Positions 32,672-41,344 of a stretch of DNA of 41,397 bases are shown here, in pieces. The position numbers and the translations under genes were made by a program. The notes under the pieces were generated by a model that was not told the origin of the DNA, did no database searches, and saw only the letters and a program-made list of their open reading frames with translations. This DNA is from Deltaproteobacteria bacterium (GTDB taxonomy: Bacteria > Desulfobacterota > Desulfovibrionia > Desulfovibrionales > Desulfovibrionaceae). Location: contig JAISOL010000041.1 in NCBI GenBank assembly GCA_031275645.1, positions 1 to 41,397 of the forward strand, written 5' to 3'. How positions within the stretch are numbered: position 1 is the stretch's first letter; each line of letters starts with the position of its first letter.

Positions 32672-34603
32672 TTATTGCCGGCCTTTTATGCCTGAAAGCG
32701 CAGGCCGGACTTTTTTCCTGGTCAGAATACAGAACAAGGTGACAGCTATAACCAGACCGAAACCAATGCAATCCGTTATAATCCCCGGAACAATCAGGGT
32801 GAGACCGCCAGCCAGGAGCAGCGCCGCCCAGGGCAGGGGCAGATCCCGGATAAACCAGCGCGACATGGCGCCGGCAAGGGCGATTGTGCCCACGCTCGCT
32901 GTCGCAAAAGACTGCAGAATATACAGTGTATCCTCCCCCTGCATGAGCAGGGAGGGATCATACATGAAAAAGAAAGGCACAATGAAGGCTACGCTGCATA
33001 GTCTGGAAGCCGTTATCCCGGTACTCATCATGTCGCCGCCGGCTACTTCCGCTCCGGCATAAGCGGCCACGGCCACCGGCGGAGTAACCATGGAAATAAC
33101 CCCGAAATAGAAAACGAAAAAATGCGCCGGAATACGTTCGAAGCCTATGTCCAACAGGGCCGGCACCCCCAGGGTGGCCACCAGCACATAGGCCACGGTG
33201 GTGGGCGTGCCCATGCCTATGAGCAGGGAAGAAAGCATGACCACCACCAGCGCCATAATGGAGCTGCCTCCGGATATGGATAAAACCACGGAGGTGAGGT
33301 TCAGGCCTATGCCGGTCAGGGAAACCACGCCCACAATTATGCCCGCCCCCATGCAGGCCACGGCTATGAGGATCATCCTCCGTCCGGCAGTGGAGAGGAT
33401 GTCGAGAAAGCGGCGCGGCCCGATGGCCAAGCGCCGATCCTTCCAGGAAACCACAATGGCGGCGGCGGCGGCCAGCATGGCCGCCCTGAAGGGCGTATAC
33501 CCCATAAGCATAAGAAGCAGCAGAACGGCAATGGGCAAAAGCAGGTACAACCTCCTGACCACATCACGCAGTTTGGGCAAATCTTCTCTGGACATCCCCC
33601 CCAGCCCGTGCTTGGCGGCTTCAAAGTCCACCATCAGGAGTATGGAAAAAAAATACAAAAAGGCGGGAATAAGCGCGGCCTTGCATATTTCCAGGTAGGG
33701 CACATTCAGGAAATCGGCCATGAGAAAGGCCGCCGCGCCCATTATCGGCGGCATGATCTGCCCGCCGGTGGAGGCGCCCGCCTCCACCGCTCCGGCAAAA
33801 TTCGGTCTGTAGCCGTATTTTTTCATCATAGGAATGGTGAAGGCGCCGGTGGCATAGACATTGGCCGCCGCGGAACCGGAAATTGTCCCGAAAAAGGCGC
33901 TGGTTATCACCGCGATCTTGGCCGGTCCTCCCCGGTAGGCCCCGGTAAGGGCGCTGCCCAGATCCATGAGCACTTCTCCGGCCCCGCAGCTCTCCAGAAA
34001 GGTGCCGAAAATAATGAAGGCGGCGATATAAGTTGAAGAAACGCCCACAGCGGAAGAATACAGCCCTTCCAGGCCGAAGCTCAGGTAGTCCACTATCTCC
34101 AGCCAGGTAAAGCCCTTGTGCGCCAGAGCTCCGGGCATATAAACGCCCAGAAAGGCGTAGGCGATAAAAAGCAGACAGATCACCATCAGAGTGGCGCTGA
34201 CCACCCGCCGCACCAACTCCAGCACCAGCAGTATGGCCGCCGCCCCGCTGATAGTCTGGATCAGGTTGAGTTCATCCACCATGACCAGACGCACGGAAAT
34301 CTGCTGCGCATAGAGAGCCGGCACGGCAAAAACCGCAAAGGCGAGCAGGGCTGGAAACATGTCCCGGACGGAAATTCCGCGCTTTCCGGCAAAGGGATAA
34401 ACCAGAAAAGCCAGACTTGCGGCAAACATGACGTGTACGGGTCTATGCACATAAGCCACAGGCATGCCCCGGATCACCGTCAGAGCCTGATACAGGGAAA
34501 AAGCGAGGCAACCCGCGAAAATCACATGAGGCAAAAAGCAGGGGGAGAAGCCCCCCGCAACTCTCCCGGGCGGCTTCGGACTTTGCCCGGAATCTTCGCC
34601 CAT
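32672..34603 (-). CDS. TRAP transporter fused permease (DctQ-DctM type, TAXI system)
   Basis: 643-residue inner-membrane protein in which the small (DctQ-like) and large (DctM-like) TRAP subunits are one chain, as usual with TAXI binding proteins. Many hydrophobic helices; the large-subunit signature is visible in GGPAKIAVITSAFFGTISGS, AANVYATGAFTIPMMKKYGY, GASTGGQIMPPIMGAAAFLM and GMGTPTTVAYVLVATLG. Driven by an ion gradient. The start codon overlaps the stop of the binding-protein gene by one base (TAATG), so the two are translationally coupled. The DapA-family gene follows after 13 bases. Confidence 0.93.
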   Translation of the reverse strand: MGEDSGQSPKPPGRVAGGFSPCFLPHVIFAGCLAFSLYQALTVIRGMPVAYVHRPVHVMFAASLAFLVYPFAGKRGISVRDMFPALLAFAVFAVPALYAQQISVRLVMVDELNLIQTISGAAAILLVLELVRRVVSATLMVICLLFIAYAFLGVYMPGALAHKGFTWLEIVDYLSFGLEGLYSSAVGVSSTYIAAFIIFGTFLESCGAGEVLMDLGSALTGAYRGGPAKIAVITSAFFGTISGSAAANVYATGAFTIPMMKKYGYRPNFAGAVEAGASTGGQIMPPIMGAAAFLMADFLNVPYLEICKAALIPAFLYFFSILLMVDFEAAKHGLGGMSREDLPKLRDVVRRLYLLLPIAVLLLLMLMGYTPFRAAMLAAAAAIVVSWKDRRLAIGPRRFLDILSTAGRRMILIAVACMGAGIIVGVVSLTGIGLNLTSVVLSISGGSSIMALVVVMLSSLLIGMGTPTTVAYVLVATLGVPALLDIGFERIPAHFFVFYFGVISMVTPPVAVAAYAGAEVAGGDMMSTGITASRLCSVAFIVPFFFMYDPSLLMQGEDTLYILQSFATASVGTIALAGAMSRWFIRDLPLPWAALLLAGGLTLIVPGIITDCIGFGLVIAVTLFCILTRKKVRPALSGIKGRQ

Positions 34604-35589
34604 TACTTCAACCAGCCCCGCTCTTTGTAATAGCGCAGAGCGCCCGGATGAATATATTCCTGATCAATATAGCTCGGACTTTTACTCGGCTCGAACACGG
34701 CATAAGTAGGATGCACGTTCCGGATCAGTTCCGGCTTCTCACAAAGCAGCTTGGTCAGATTGTAGATAACGTCGTCCGGCAGATTGGCTCCGACAGGCAG
34801 AATGACTGATTCGGCCATATGCGGAATGTCGGCATCCACAAAATAGTACTGCCCCTTCCTGAGGGGATAGGACATGTAGCCGTCGCCGGAGAGCTTGTCC
34901 AGCACAGCCGGGTCAATGGGGAGCATCCTCATTTTCACGGAGGTGATCAGTTCGTTGATGGCCGAAACAATAGGCCCGACGTAGGCATCAGCGTGCCCGT
35001 CCTGAATGAGGGTGGAAGCTTCCGCATAAGAAACGTACTGTACTGAACCGCCCCAGGAATCAATGGCGGCATAGTCAAAACCGTAATACTTGAGCATGTT
35101 CTCGGAAGCAACGGAGGGGGAGGAGCCTCTTTTGGAAGTCAGAAGCCGGATTTTGGGCTTGTTTTTGGCTATGTCGGCAATGGACTTGAAGGGGCTGTTC
35201 TCTCTGACCAGAAAAAAACTCATGGGCATAGGCGTCACGTACATCATAACCTTGACGTTCTTCACCGGAGGTCTGCCCGCGTAAGCGCCCACGCCCCGCA
35301 GGCTTTCCAGATACAGCTTGACCATGCCGGTGCCCAGATCCGCCTTGCCTCCCTCTATTTTCAGCACGTTCTCCACAGCTCCGCCCGTATTTACGCTCAC
35401 GGTCGTGCCGGGAAGTATGCTTTTTGCCGCTTCGCCTATAACTCCGCCCAAGGCATAAAAATCACCGCCCAAAGGACCGGAGGTGATGGTGAAGGTTTTC
35501 AGCGCCGGGGCGGCCGCTCCGGCCTCCGAGGCAAAGACCGGCATAAACGCCAGGGTGATTCCCAACAGAACCAATAAACCTCTTCTCAT
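34603..35589 (-). CDS. TAXI-family TRAP solute-binding protein
   Basis: Periplasmic receptor of the TRAP importer. From ATG 35589 a Sec signal peptide is seen (MRRGLLVLLGITLAFMPVFA). The mature part begins with the family's strand FTITSGPLGGDFYALGGVIG and shows SVNTGGAVENVLKIEGGKAD, LTSKRGSSPSVASENMLKYY and a closing HPGALRYYKERGWLK. 328 residues, normal. The longer upstream reading would put 32 charged residues before the signal, so it is not used. TAXI substrates include glutamate and dicarboxylates in a few studied cases; here it is unknown. First gene of the operon; the divergent ABC importer starts 266 bases away. Confidence 0.92.
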   Translation of the reverse strand: MRRGLLVLLGITLAFMPVFASEAGAAAPALKTFTITSGPLGGDFYALGGVIGEAAKSILPGTTVSVNTGGAVENVLKIEGGKADLGTGMVKLYLESLRGVGAYAGRPPVKNVKVMMYVTPMPMSFFLVRENSPFKSIADIAKNKPKIRLLTSKRGSSPSVASENMLKYYGFDYAAIDSWGGSVQYVSYAEASTLIQDGHADAYVGPIVSAINELITSVKMRMLPIDPAVLDKLSGDGYMSYPLRKGQYYFVDADIPHMAESVILPVGANLPDDVIYNLTKLLCEKPELIRNVHPTYAVFEPSKSPSYIDQEYIHPGALRYYKERGWLK

Positions 35590-35653
35590 ACAACCCCCTC
35601 TGCTTGATGTTTGCCGCCGGGAAAGAAGAAACACGGCGGGCGGCAATATGATG

Positions 35654-35685
35654 TCCGGTATAATCCGGATCAGTATTTTGCGCAA
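35654..35685 (-). promoter_or_regulatory. Candidate TAXI-operon promoter with overlapping inverted repeat
   Basis: Minus strand TTGCGC (35680-35685), 17 bases, TATACC (35657-35662); four of six consensus bases each. An inverted repeat TCCGG-n6-CCGGA (35654-35669) covers the -10, as a repressor site would. Start codon about 65 bases downstream. Confidence 0.4.
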
Positions 35686-35715
35686 TACGCTTACGTAATT
35701 TTATCATAAAAACTA

Positions 35716-35743
35716 TTGACTTTATGTTTATTAATCCTATATT
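35716..35743 (+). promoter_or_regulatory. Promoter candidate for the ABC importer operon
   Basis: TTGACT (35716-35721), 16 bases, TATATT (35738-35743); five of six consensus bases each, in a clearly A+T-rich stretch. The leader would be about 105 bases. No riboswitch fold was recognised in it. Confidence 0.55.
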
Positions 35744-35855
35744 GCCTCCGCGCCGGAGATAATAACCCTTTCCGAAGCTTCCAAAACATTTCAGGCGCGG
35801 GGCCGGAGGCCGGGCAAACCCGTCTCGCGCCGGTTTACAGACAGGAGAAAAGTAC

Positions 35856-36962
35856 ATGCGCATTCCTTTTTTACGTTGCGCGGCGCAACTGCTGACCGCG
35901 TTGATTCTGGCTCTGCCTTTGACGCCGCCGGATGCGGCGCGGGCCGCCGAATTGATCAAACTTACCGTGGGAGCCATGCCCATCACCGGGCAGGCCAAAT
36001 TCTTTGTGGCCAAGGAACGCGGCATATTCCTTGAAGAAGGCCTGGATGTGGAGCTGGCGATCTTCACCAGCGGAGCGGACGGCATCGCCGCCTTCCGGGC
36101 GGAAAAGCTCGACGCCGGCGCCTTCGGCACAGCCACCCCGCTGGCCCATATTTCCAGAGGCGAAGACGCGCTCATCATCGCCGGCATCATGGGGCAGGAC
36201 TCCATGTACATCACCACGCCGGAAAGAGCGGACAGCGTCAGGTCGGTAAAGGATTTGAAAGGCAAAAAGATAGCCGTTGTGCGCCTTGCCAGCGGAGACG
36301 TGGTCTTACGCTGGGCCTTGCAGCAGAACGGCCTTGACCTGAAAAAAGATGTGGAATTCATTGAACTGAAAAATCCGACCGCCGTTATTGAAGCGGTAAA
36401 GAAGGGGCAGGCCGATGTCGGCGCCCTCTGGGGGCCGTACGATCAGGGCGCCGAGGAAAAAGGCTTCAAGGTGGTGCTGGACAGCGCCGATCTTTTGCCG
36501 GGTCACCCCTGCTGCCGCCTGATCGTGCGCACCGGCGAACTGAACTCCAGGGGAGACGTCTGGGTGCGCCTGCTGCGCTCTTTGCTGAAAGCCGAATTTT
36601 ACAGCCGGAGCGGCGATCCGGCTCACCGCGAAAACACGGTTAACGATATCGCCAAATATGTGAAACTGGACAAGGAGCTTATCAGAAACGCCTTTTACGG
36701 CGCGCGCCTTGACCAGAGTACAGACCCCAACGCCTCAGGACTGCAGAAAATTTGGGATATTATGAACTTCATCAAGGTTATTGACTCCAAGGACGACATC
36801 CAGCGCTTTATTGAACCCGGACCTTATAAAACAGCTCTGGAAAGCCTGATCCGGGAATCTCCCGATGAACCGTTCTGGCGGGAAGCCCTGGCCGTGCTCA
36901 ACGAACGTGATACTGTCGCCAAAGGCGGCGGCCGTTCCGATATTCACTGGGAATATAAATAA
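35856..36962 (+). CDS. ABC importer substrate-binding protein (SsuA/TauA/NMT1-like)
   Basis: Periplasmic receptor of the nitrate/sulfonate/taurine/thiamine-precursor class. Signal peptide about 1-30 (core LLTALILALPL, cleavage near AARA). The mature part shows GQAKFFVAKERGIFLEEGLD (about 45-64), LDAGAFGTATPLAHIS, VKDLKGKKIAVVRLASGD and AVIEAVKKGQADVGALWGPY, the usual NMT1/THI5 pattern. 368 residues. AGGAG (35843-35847) stands eight bases before the ATG. The ATPase gene follows after 55 bases. The ligand cannot be read from sequence. Confidence 0.9.
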   Translation: MRIPFLRCAAQLLTALILALPLTPPDAARAAELIKLTVGAMPITGQAKFFVAKERGIFLEEGLDVELAIFTSGADGIAAFRAEKLDAGAFGTATPLAHISRGEDALIIAGIMGQDSMYITTPERADSVRSVKDLKGKKIAVVRLASGDVVLRWALQQNGLDLKKDVEFIELKNPTAVIEAVKKGQADVGALWGPYDQGAEEKGFKVVLDSADLLPGHPCCRLIVRTGELNSRGDVWVRLLRSLLKAEFYSRSGDPAHRENTVNDIAKYVKLDKELIRNAFYGARLDQSTDPNASGLQKIWDIMNFIKVIDSKDDIQRFIEPGPYKTALESLIRESPDEPFWREALAVLNERDTVAKGGGRSDIHWEYK

Positions 36963-37017
36963 TGACTGCCCCCCGCGCGGCCTGTAGGGCACGCGGGGGC
37001 TGAACAACGGAAAAACA

Positions 37018-37896
37018 ATGCCCACGCCGGATATAGCCGCAGAAAACCGCTCCCCGGACAAGATCCCGCCAAAAAGCAAACTCGGGGAACTGCGCGTCGA
37101 AAATCTTTTCTTTACTTACGACGAACAAAAAATGGCCCTGGAAGACATCAATCTCTCCGTGCCGGAAGGGGAATTCCTGTGCCTGCTCGGCGCGAGCGGC
37201 TGCGGCAAGACGACTCTGCTGCGTCTGATTGCCGGACTTGAGAGCCCTTCCGGGGGGCGCATACTCTGGCGAGGCCGGCCGGTGCACGGCCCTTCGCTGG
37301 AAAGGGGCATAGTCTTTCAGGAATATTCGCTCTTTCCCTGGTTCCGCTTGCGGGACAACGTGGCCCTGGCCATTGAAAAATCCAGGCCGGAAACCGCGAA
37401 GAGCGAAAGATTCCAATACGCCGACGAATACCTCGGCATGGTGGGGCTGCGCGAAGCCGCGCATAAATATCCGCACGAACTTTCCGGCGGCATGCGCCAG
37501 CGCGGAGCCATAGCCCGCACCCTGGCTCTGGGCAGCCCCGTGCTGCTCATGGATGAGCCTTTCGGCGCGCTTGATCCGGCCAACCGGATGCGTCTGCAGG
37601 AACTTCTGCTTGACGTCTGGAGCTGCTCTTCCCCCGGACGCACGGTCATCTTTGTCACCCATGATGTGGACGAAGCCCTGCTTCTTGGCGACCGGGTAAT
37701 CATCCTCGGCGCTTCCCCCGGCAGGATCATCGGGGAAATCAAGGTGGATTTTCCCCGCCCCCGCAATGCGGAAACCCTGTTCGCGCTGGATTCGTTCCGC
37801 GAGCTGCGCTCGGAAATCAGCTCCTACTACCACAGGGACGCCCGCAGGCAAATCGCCGGCGAATCTATCATCACTTCACGACAGGAAGGCATCTAA
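37018..37896 (+). CDS. ABC importer ATPase (SsuB/TauB-like)
   Basis: Cytoplasmic ATPase of the importer. Walker A GASGCGKT (58-65), Q-loop Gln101 in VFQEYSLFPW, signature LSGGMRQR (155-162), Walker B VLLMDEPFGALD (175-186) and the H-loop FVTHDVDEALLLGDRV. 292 residues, with about 20 extra N-terminal residues over the family core, so a later start is possible, although the first ATG has only a weak site (CGGA). The permease gene starts four bases after its stop. Confidence 0.94.
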   Translation: MPTPDIAAENRSPDKIPPKSKLGELRVENLFFTYDEQKMALEDINLSVPEGEFLCLLGASGCGKTTLLRLIAGLESPSGGRILWRGRPVHGPSLERGIVFQEYSLFPWFRLRDNVALAIEKSRPETAKSERFQYADEYLGMVGLREAAHKYPHELSGGMRQRGAIARTLALGSPVLLMDEPFGALDPANRMRLQELLLDVWSCSSPGRTVIFVTHDVDEALLLGDRVIILGASPGRIIGEIKVDFPRPRNAETLFALDSFRELRSEISSYYHRDARRQIAGESIITSRQEGI

Positions 37897-37900
37897 TCCC

Positions 37901-38710
37901 ATGTCCGCGATTATCGAACGACAGGCAAATCCCATCCCTGCCCGGAAAACGGGCGGGCCTGTGCCCCGTCTCTTCGTCTCCCTTTACGGCGTTTCGCTCT
38001 TCATTGCGGTTCTCGCGGTCTGGGCCGTCGTAGCCTGGATTCTGCCGACAAAGCATCAGTACCTGTTCCCCAGCCCCTGGCTGACGCTCAAAATTTTGTG
38101 GGAATCGTTACCGGAACTTCTGGTAAGCACAGGCTCTTCCTTTTTAATTCTGGCCCCGGCTTACGCAGGCGCGGTAATCCTCGGCGCCTCCTGGGGACTG
38201 CTTGTCGGCGGTTCCGAACGCCTGCGCCTCATCTTCATTCCTTTCGCGCGAGTGGTGGCGCCCGTGCCGCCCACAGTCTACATACCCTACGCCATAGCCT
38301 TGCTGCCTACCTTCAGATCCTCGGCTATTTTCATTGTTCTGCTTGCCTCGTTCTGGCCCGTGTTCATAAACGCTTCGGCCGGGACTCTGGCCGTACCGGA
38401 ACAGCACCGCGACAATGCCAGAGCCCTGGGCTTCACCCATTTCCAATATCTGCGCCGGGTAGCCTTTCCCGCCGCCTTGCCCTTTATCTTCAACGGAATG
38501 CATGTGGGCATGGGCATGGCTTTCATCATGCTCACCGTCGCGGAATTGTTCGGCTCCACTTCCGGGCTGGGACGTTTTGTCCAATATTATGCGGATTACG
38601 CGGACTTTCCGCGTATGCTGGCCGGTATACTCTATACCGGGCTGATCACCTTTCTTTCCATGAGCGGCCTAGGACTGCTGGAAAAAAAGATCATCTTCTG
38701 GCCGCACTGA
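37901..38710 (+). CDS. ABC importer permease (SsuC/TauC-like)
   Basis: Inner-membrane channel of the importer, 269 residues, about six helices. The EAA loop that docks the ATPase is present (PEQHRDNARALGFTHFQYLR, about 162-181) followed by RVAFPAALPFIFNGMHVGMG; VELFGSTSGLGRF-like AELFGSTSGLGRFVQYY near the end is also typical. ATG 37901 is chosen: it follows the ATPase stop by four bases and gives the expected length; an upstream reading would run back through the ATPase gene. It is convergent with the next gene, 48 bases away. Confidence 0.92.
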   Translation: MSAIIERQANPIPARKTGGPVPRLFVSLYGVSLFIAVLAVWAVVAWILPTKHQYLFPSPWLTLKILWESLPELLVSTGSSFLILAPAYAGAVILGASWGLLVGGSERLRLIFIPFARVVAPVPPTVYIPYAIALLPTFRSSAIFIVLLASFWPVFINASAGTLAVPEQHRDNARALGFTHFQYLRRVAFPAALPFIFNGMHVGMGMAFIMLTVAELFGSTSGLGRFVQYYADYADFPRMLAGILYTGLITFLSMSGLGLLEKKIIFWPH

Positions 38711-38758
38711 AGCTGGCGGCTTGAGCCCGCTCCCGCCGGATCCCCAGCGCTATGGCTT

Positions 38759-39982
38759 TTACGCCAGAAAAGCGCTTATGGGTTCGAAAGTCCTCCGGAA
38801 CTGCCGATCAATTTCTCCGATCAGGGAAGCTCTGCCGTATATGCCCGAGGGAAAAGGTTCCTCGTGCCTGTAAGGATAGGGGTAATCCAGGACATCCACT
38901 CTAATGCCCATATCCTTGCGGCTTCCCTGCAGGGTATTGATTACTTCGTACGGCGGGACCACTTCATCCCGCGCCAGAGCCACGGCGTAAAACCTGTCGC
39001 GGAGGGAGCGCAGCTTTTCTTCGCGATAATCCAGCTTGACGCGGTAATTGAGCAGGCTGCGGAAATTTACGCCTTCCTCCTCCGCGGTAAGGAGCCTCTT
39101 CAGCTGGGAGTCACTCTTCATATGGCTGTCCAGATGTTCGACCAGATATGAATACAGCCGCACATTCGCCTCGCTGTCCAAAATGAATTTTGAAACCGGC
39201 GAAAGCCTGTTGAAGACGGGGCCTCCGCAAAAGGCCACGCAGCGTGATTGGGAAAAATAACCGTTCTTGTTGGTCATTACGGCTATTTCCATAAGAAGCG
39301 TGCCTATGGAGTAGGAAAAAAAATCGACGCTGGCCTCAGGAGCAATGGACGCATGCTCCCCTCTCTTGATTATTTCAATTAAATCAAGTAGATCATGATA
39401 GGATTCCAGACCAGACCAGATAAAGCGCTCCGGCTTGTTGTGCAGGCGCGTGCTTATGGCGACATTGGAGAGGCTGTTTCCGATAAGATCCGGATAAAGC
39501 CCTTTGCGCTCCTTGCTGAGCCTGTGCATGGAGCGGGCTTCGCTCCAGGCGGCAGGGGCGCGGTTCATGTGGAAGGCGATGGGGAACATGACCACGGCCT
39601 TGCCTGTATTCAAAGCGATATGGGCGGCCCAGGGCAGGTACTTGAGCCAATGTTTCTCGTTGAAGCCGTGGAGCATCAGAACAATGCCCCGCGCCCTTCC
39701 GCTGGAAGAGGGCAGCATGACCTGGTAGCGGAAATGCAGATTTTCCTCTATTTCCGCGTCCGTCGTGTTGATAAGGGAGTATACTCCTTCATTGCCGCTC
39801 ATATCCTCGATCACGGAAGCAGGTAAAGCCGTGTTGACGCTTGTTTCCAGCGACGGCGCCGGAAAGCGCACCTTCGAATGAAAATCGAAGTTGCGCAGGA
39901 CAAGTCCGTTGCCGCAATCAACGCCGGCGCCGGCATAATTGATTCTGTCCCCGAACAGGGCAAATAATTCGTGGTATTGCAT
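38759..39982 (-). CDS. Alpha/beta-hydrolase-fold protein of unknown role (DUF6051-like, tentative)
   Basis: About 407 residues with no signal peptide. The central part has an alpha/beta-hydrolase look: IVLMLHGFNEKHWLKYLPWA (the oxyanion strand and HG), a nucleophile elbow SYSIG in FFSYSIGTLLMEI, an acid in VALARDEVVPPYEV, and a late His in YPYPYRHEEPFP. Thus Ser, Asp and His of a triad can be placed in order. The first 90 residues are a separate region without known motif. ATG 39982 overlaps the stop of the aminotransferase gene by one base (TGATG), so the two are made together. I am not certain of the family name; the substrate is unknown. Confidence 0.72.
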   Translation of the reverse strand: MQYHELFALFGDRINYAGAGVDCGNGLVLRNFDFHSKVRFPAPSLETSVNTALPASVIEDMSGNEGVYSLINTTDAEIEENLHFRYQVMLPSSSGRARGIVLMLHGFNEKHWLKYLPWAAHIALNTGKAVVMFPIAFHMNRAPAAWSEARSMHRLSKERKGLYPDLIGNSLSNVAISTRLHNKPERFIWSGLESYHDLLDLIEIIKRGEHASIAPEASVDFFSYSIGTLLMEIAVMTNKNGYFSQSRCVAFCGGPVFNRLSPVSKFILDSEANVRLYSYLVEHLDSHMKSDSQLKRLLTAEEEGVNFRSLLNYRVKLDYREEKLRSLRDRFYAVALARDEVVPPYEVINTLQGSRKDMGIRVDVLDYPYPYRHEEPFPSGIYGRASLIGEIDRQFRRTFEPISAFLA

Positions 39983-41196
39983 CAGTCGCGGGCCTCCTGG
40001 CATCCGGCCGCATATTCCCTCAGTCTGTTGAGACCGGCTCTGATTCCTTCCAGGCCTATTCCGGAAAAAGCCAGGCGGAGATAATGCCTGTTTTCACCGG
40101 GCAGAGGTTCCCCGAAATGTATCCGCGTGCAGAAGGAGACGCCGGCACGCACCAGAACGTCTTCGGCGAAAGCGGCGTAGTCTCCCCCAAAACCTTTTTT
40201 ATCCATCAGTTCCGTAACATCAGGATACAAATAGAAGGAAGCCACAGGAGAAAAGCAGCTCACTCCCGGAATGGAATTCAGGATACTCAGCGCCGCGTCA
40301 CGGCGCTCCCGCAATTCTTTCAGCATTTTTTCGTATTCCCCCTGCCCTCCCCGCAGGGCTTCCAGACCGGCATACTGAACAAAATGGGCGGAACAGGATT
40401 CATTGTTCACATTCAGCCTGGTGATCAGAGCAATCACTTCCGCCGGACCTATGGCCGCGCCCAAGCGCCAGCCGGTCATAGCGAATTTTTTGCCGAAGGT
40501 ATACAAAAGCACGCTTCTTTCCGCCATGCCGGGCTGACTGACTATGCTCCGGGGAACTCCGGCATAGTGAATTTCAAAATAAGCTTCATCCAGAAGCGCC
40601 ACAAGATCATGTCGCCGCACGATTTTCGCGAGTTCGCCTTGCTCTTCCGGCGAACAGACCGCGCCCGTGGGGTTATGGAAATCGTTGACTATGATCAGTC
40701 TGGTTCTTGGGCTTATGGAACGCTCAAGGCCTTCGAGATCAATGCGGAAGGTTCCTTCTTTGGCCACAAACCCATAAGGCAGCGCCTTGCCGCCAAAATA
40801 GCGGATCTGCGATTCGTAAATGGGGTAACCCGGAGAGGGAAACAGCACTTCATCTCCGGGGTTCATCAGCGTCTGGATGAACTTGCCGATGACCGGTTTG
40901 CCTCCGGGTTGTATGGAAACATTGTCTGCGGTATAGGAGGTTCCGCGCCGGGCGTTCACGTCGGCGGCAAGAGCGGCGCGCAGGGGAGCGATGCCGGCGT
41001 TGGGGCAGTACCCCGTTTTCCCCTCCTTTATAGCCAGATAAGCTGCTTCCGCTATGTTCCGGGGAGTTCTGAAATTGAGATCCCCCAGATGAAAAGGATA
41101 AACCGCCGCTCCGAAAGCGGCTTGAGCCGAGGCTCTGTCAGCCACGGCAAAAGCCGTTTCAGTCCCGAGATCCCGCATTCTGTCGGCTATACGCAT
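39982..41196 (-). CDS. Class I/II PLP aminotransferase
   Basis: 404 residues, fold type I. The PLP-lysine motif is YTFGKKFAMTGWRLGAAIG, equal to SxSKxFxMTGWRxG of aspartate-type enzymes. Other blocks: GKTGYCPNAGIAPLRAALAA (about 60-79), VLFPSPGYPIYESQI, VNDFHNPTGAVCS, ALLDEAYFEIHY, and the C-terminal arginine in YLRLAFSG. ATG 41196 has GGAGG six bases upstream (41203-41207); an inverted repeat lies in the leader. Substrate specificity cannot be told. The coupled hydrolase gene suggests a two-step conversion of an amino acid or its amide or ester. Confidence 0.88.
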   Translation of the reverse strand: MRIADRMRDLGTETAFAVADRASAQAAFGAAVYPFHLGDLNFRTPRNIAEAAYLAIKEGKTGYCPNAGIAPLRAALAADVNARRGTSYTADNVSIQPGGKPVIGKFIQTLMNPGDEVLFPSPGYPIYESQIRYFGGKALPYGFVAKEGTFRIDLEGLERSISPRTRLIIVNDFHNPTGAVCSPEEQGELAKIVRRHDLVALLDEAYFEIHYAGVPRSIVSQPGMAERSVLLYTFGKKFAMTGWRLGAAIGPAEVIALITRLNVNNESCSAHFVQYAGLEALRGGQGEYEKMLKELRERRDAALSILNSIPGVSCFSPVASFYLYPDVTELMDKKGFGGDYAAFAEDVLVRAGVSFCTRIHFGEPLPGENRHYLRLAFSGIGLEGIRAGLNRLREYAAGCQEARD

Positions 41197-41221
41197 GGAC
41201 AACCTCCCCGCAATGCGTAAA

Positions 41222-41237
41222 CATACGTTGTCGTATG
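41222..41237. promoter_or_regulatory. Palindrome upstream of the aminotransferase gene
   Basis: CATACG-TTGT-CGTATG, a perfect six-base inverted repeat with a four-base spacer, 26-41 bases upstream of the ATG at 41196. Size and place suit a dimeric repressor site; a short leader hairpin is the alternative. No second copy was seen in the window. Confidence 0.5.
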
Positions 41238-41344
41238 CTATCTTAACGGAACCTTCCGGTCTATAAAATTGGTCTGTTATCAGGGTCATTCTGTTCTTGA
41301 TTTTTTAGAAAAATTTTAGAAAATATGGCCACGGAGGAATGCAT

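Noticed and set aside
35744-35855. TPP riboswitch before the NMT1-like ABC operon
   Set aside because: The conserved CUGAGA and related core blocks are not visible in the leader.
35462-36361. 299-codon open frame on the minus strand
   Set aside because: Runs across the divergent control region and opposite the binding-protein gene; serine/alanine-rich antisense composition and no domain.
36898-37851. 317-codon open frame on the minus strand
   Set aside because: Antisense to the ABC ATPase gene with its full Walker motifs.
40084-41220. 378-codon open frame on the plus strand
   Set aside because: Opposite the aminotransferase, whose motifs are complete; no motif of its own.
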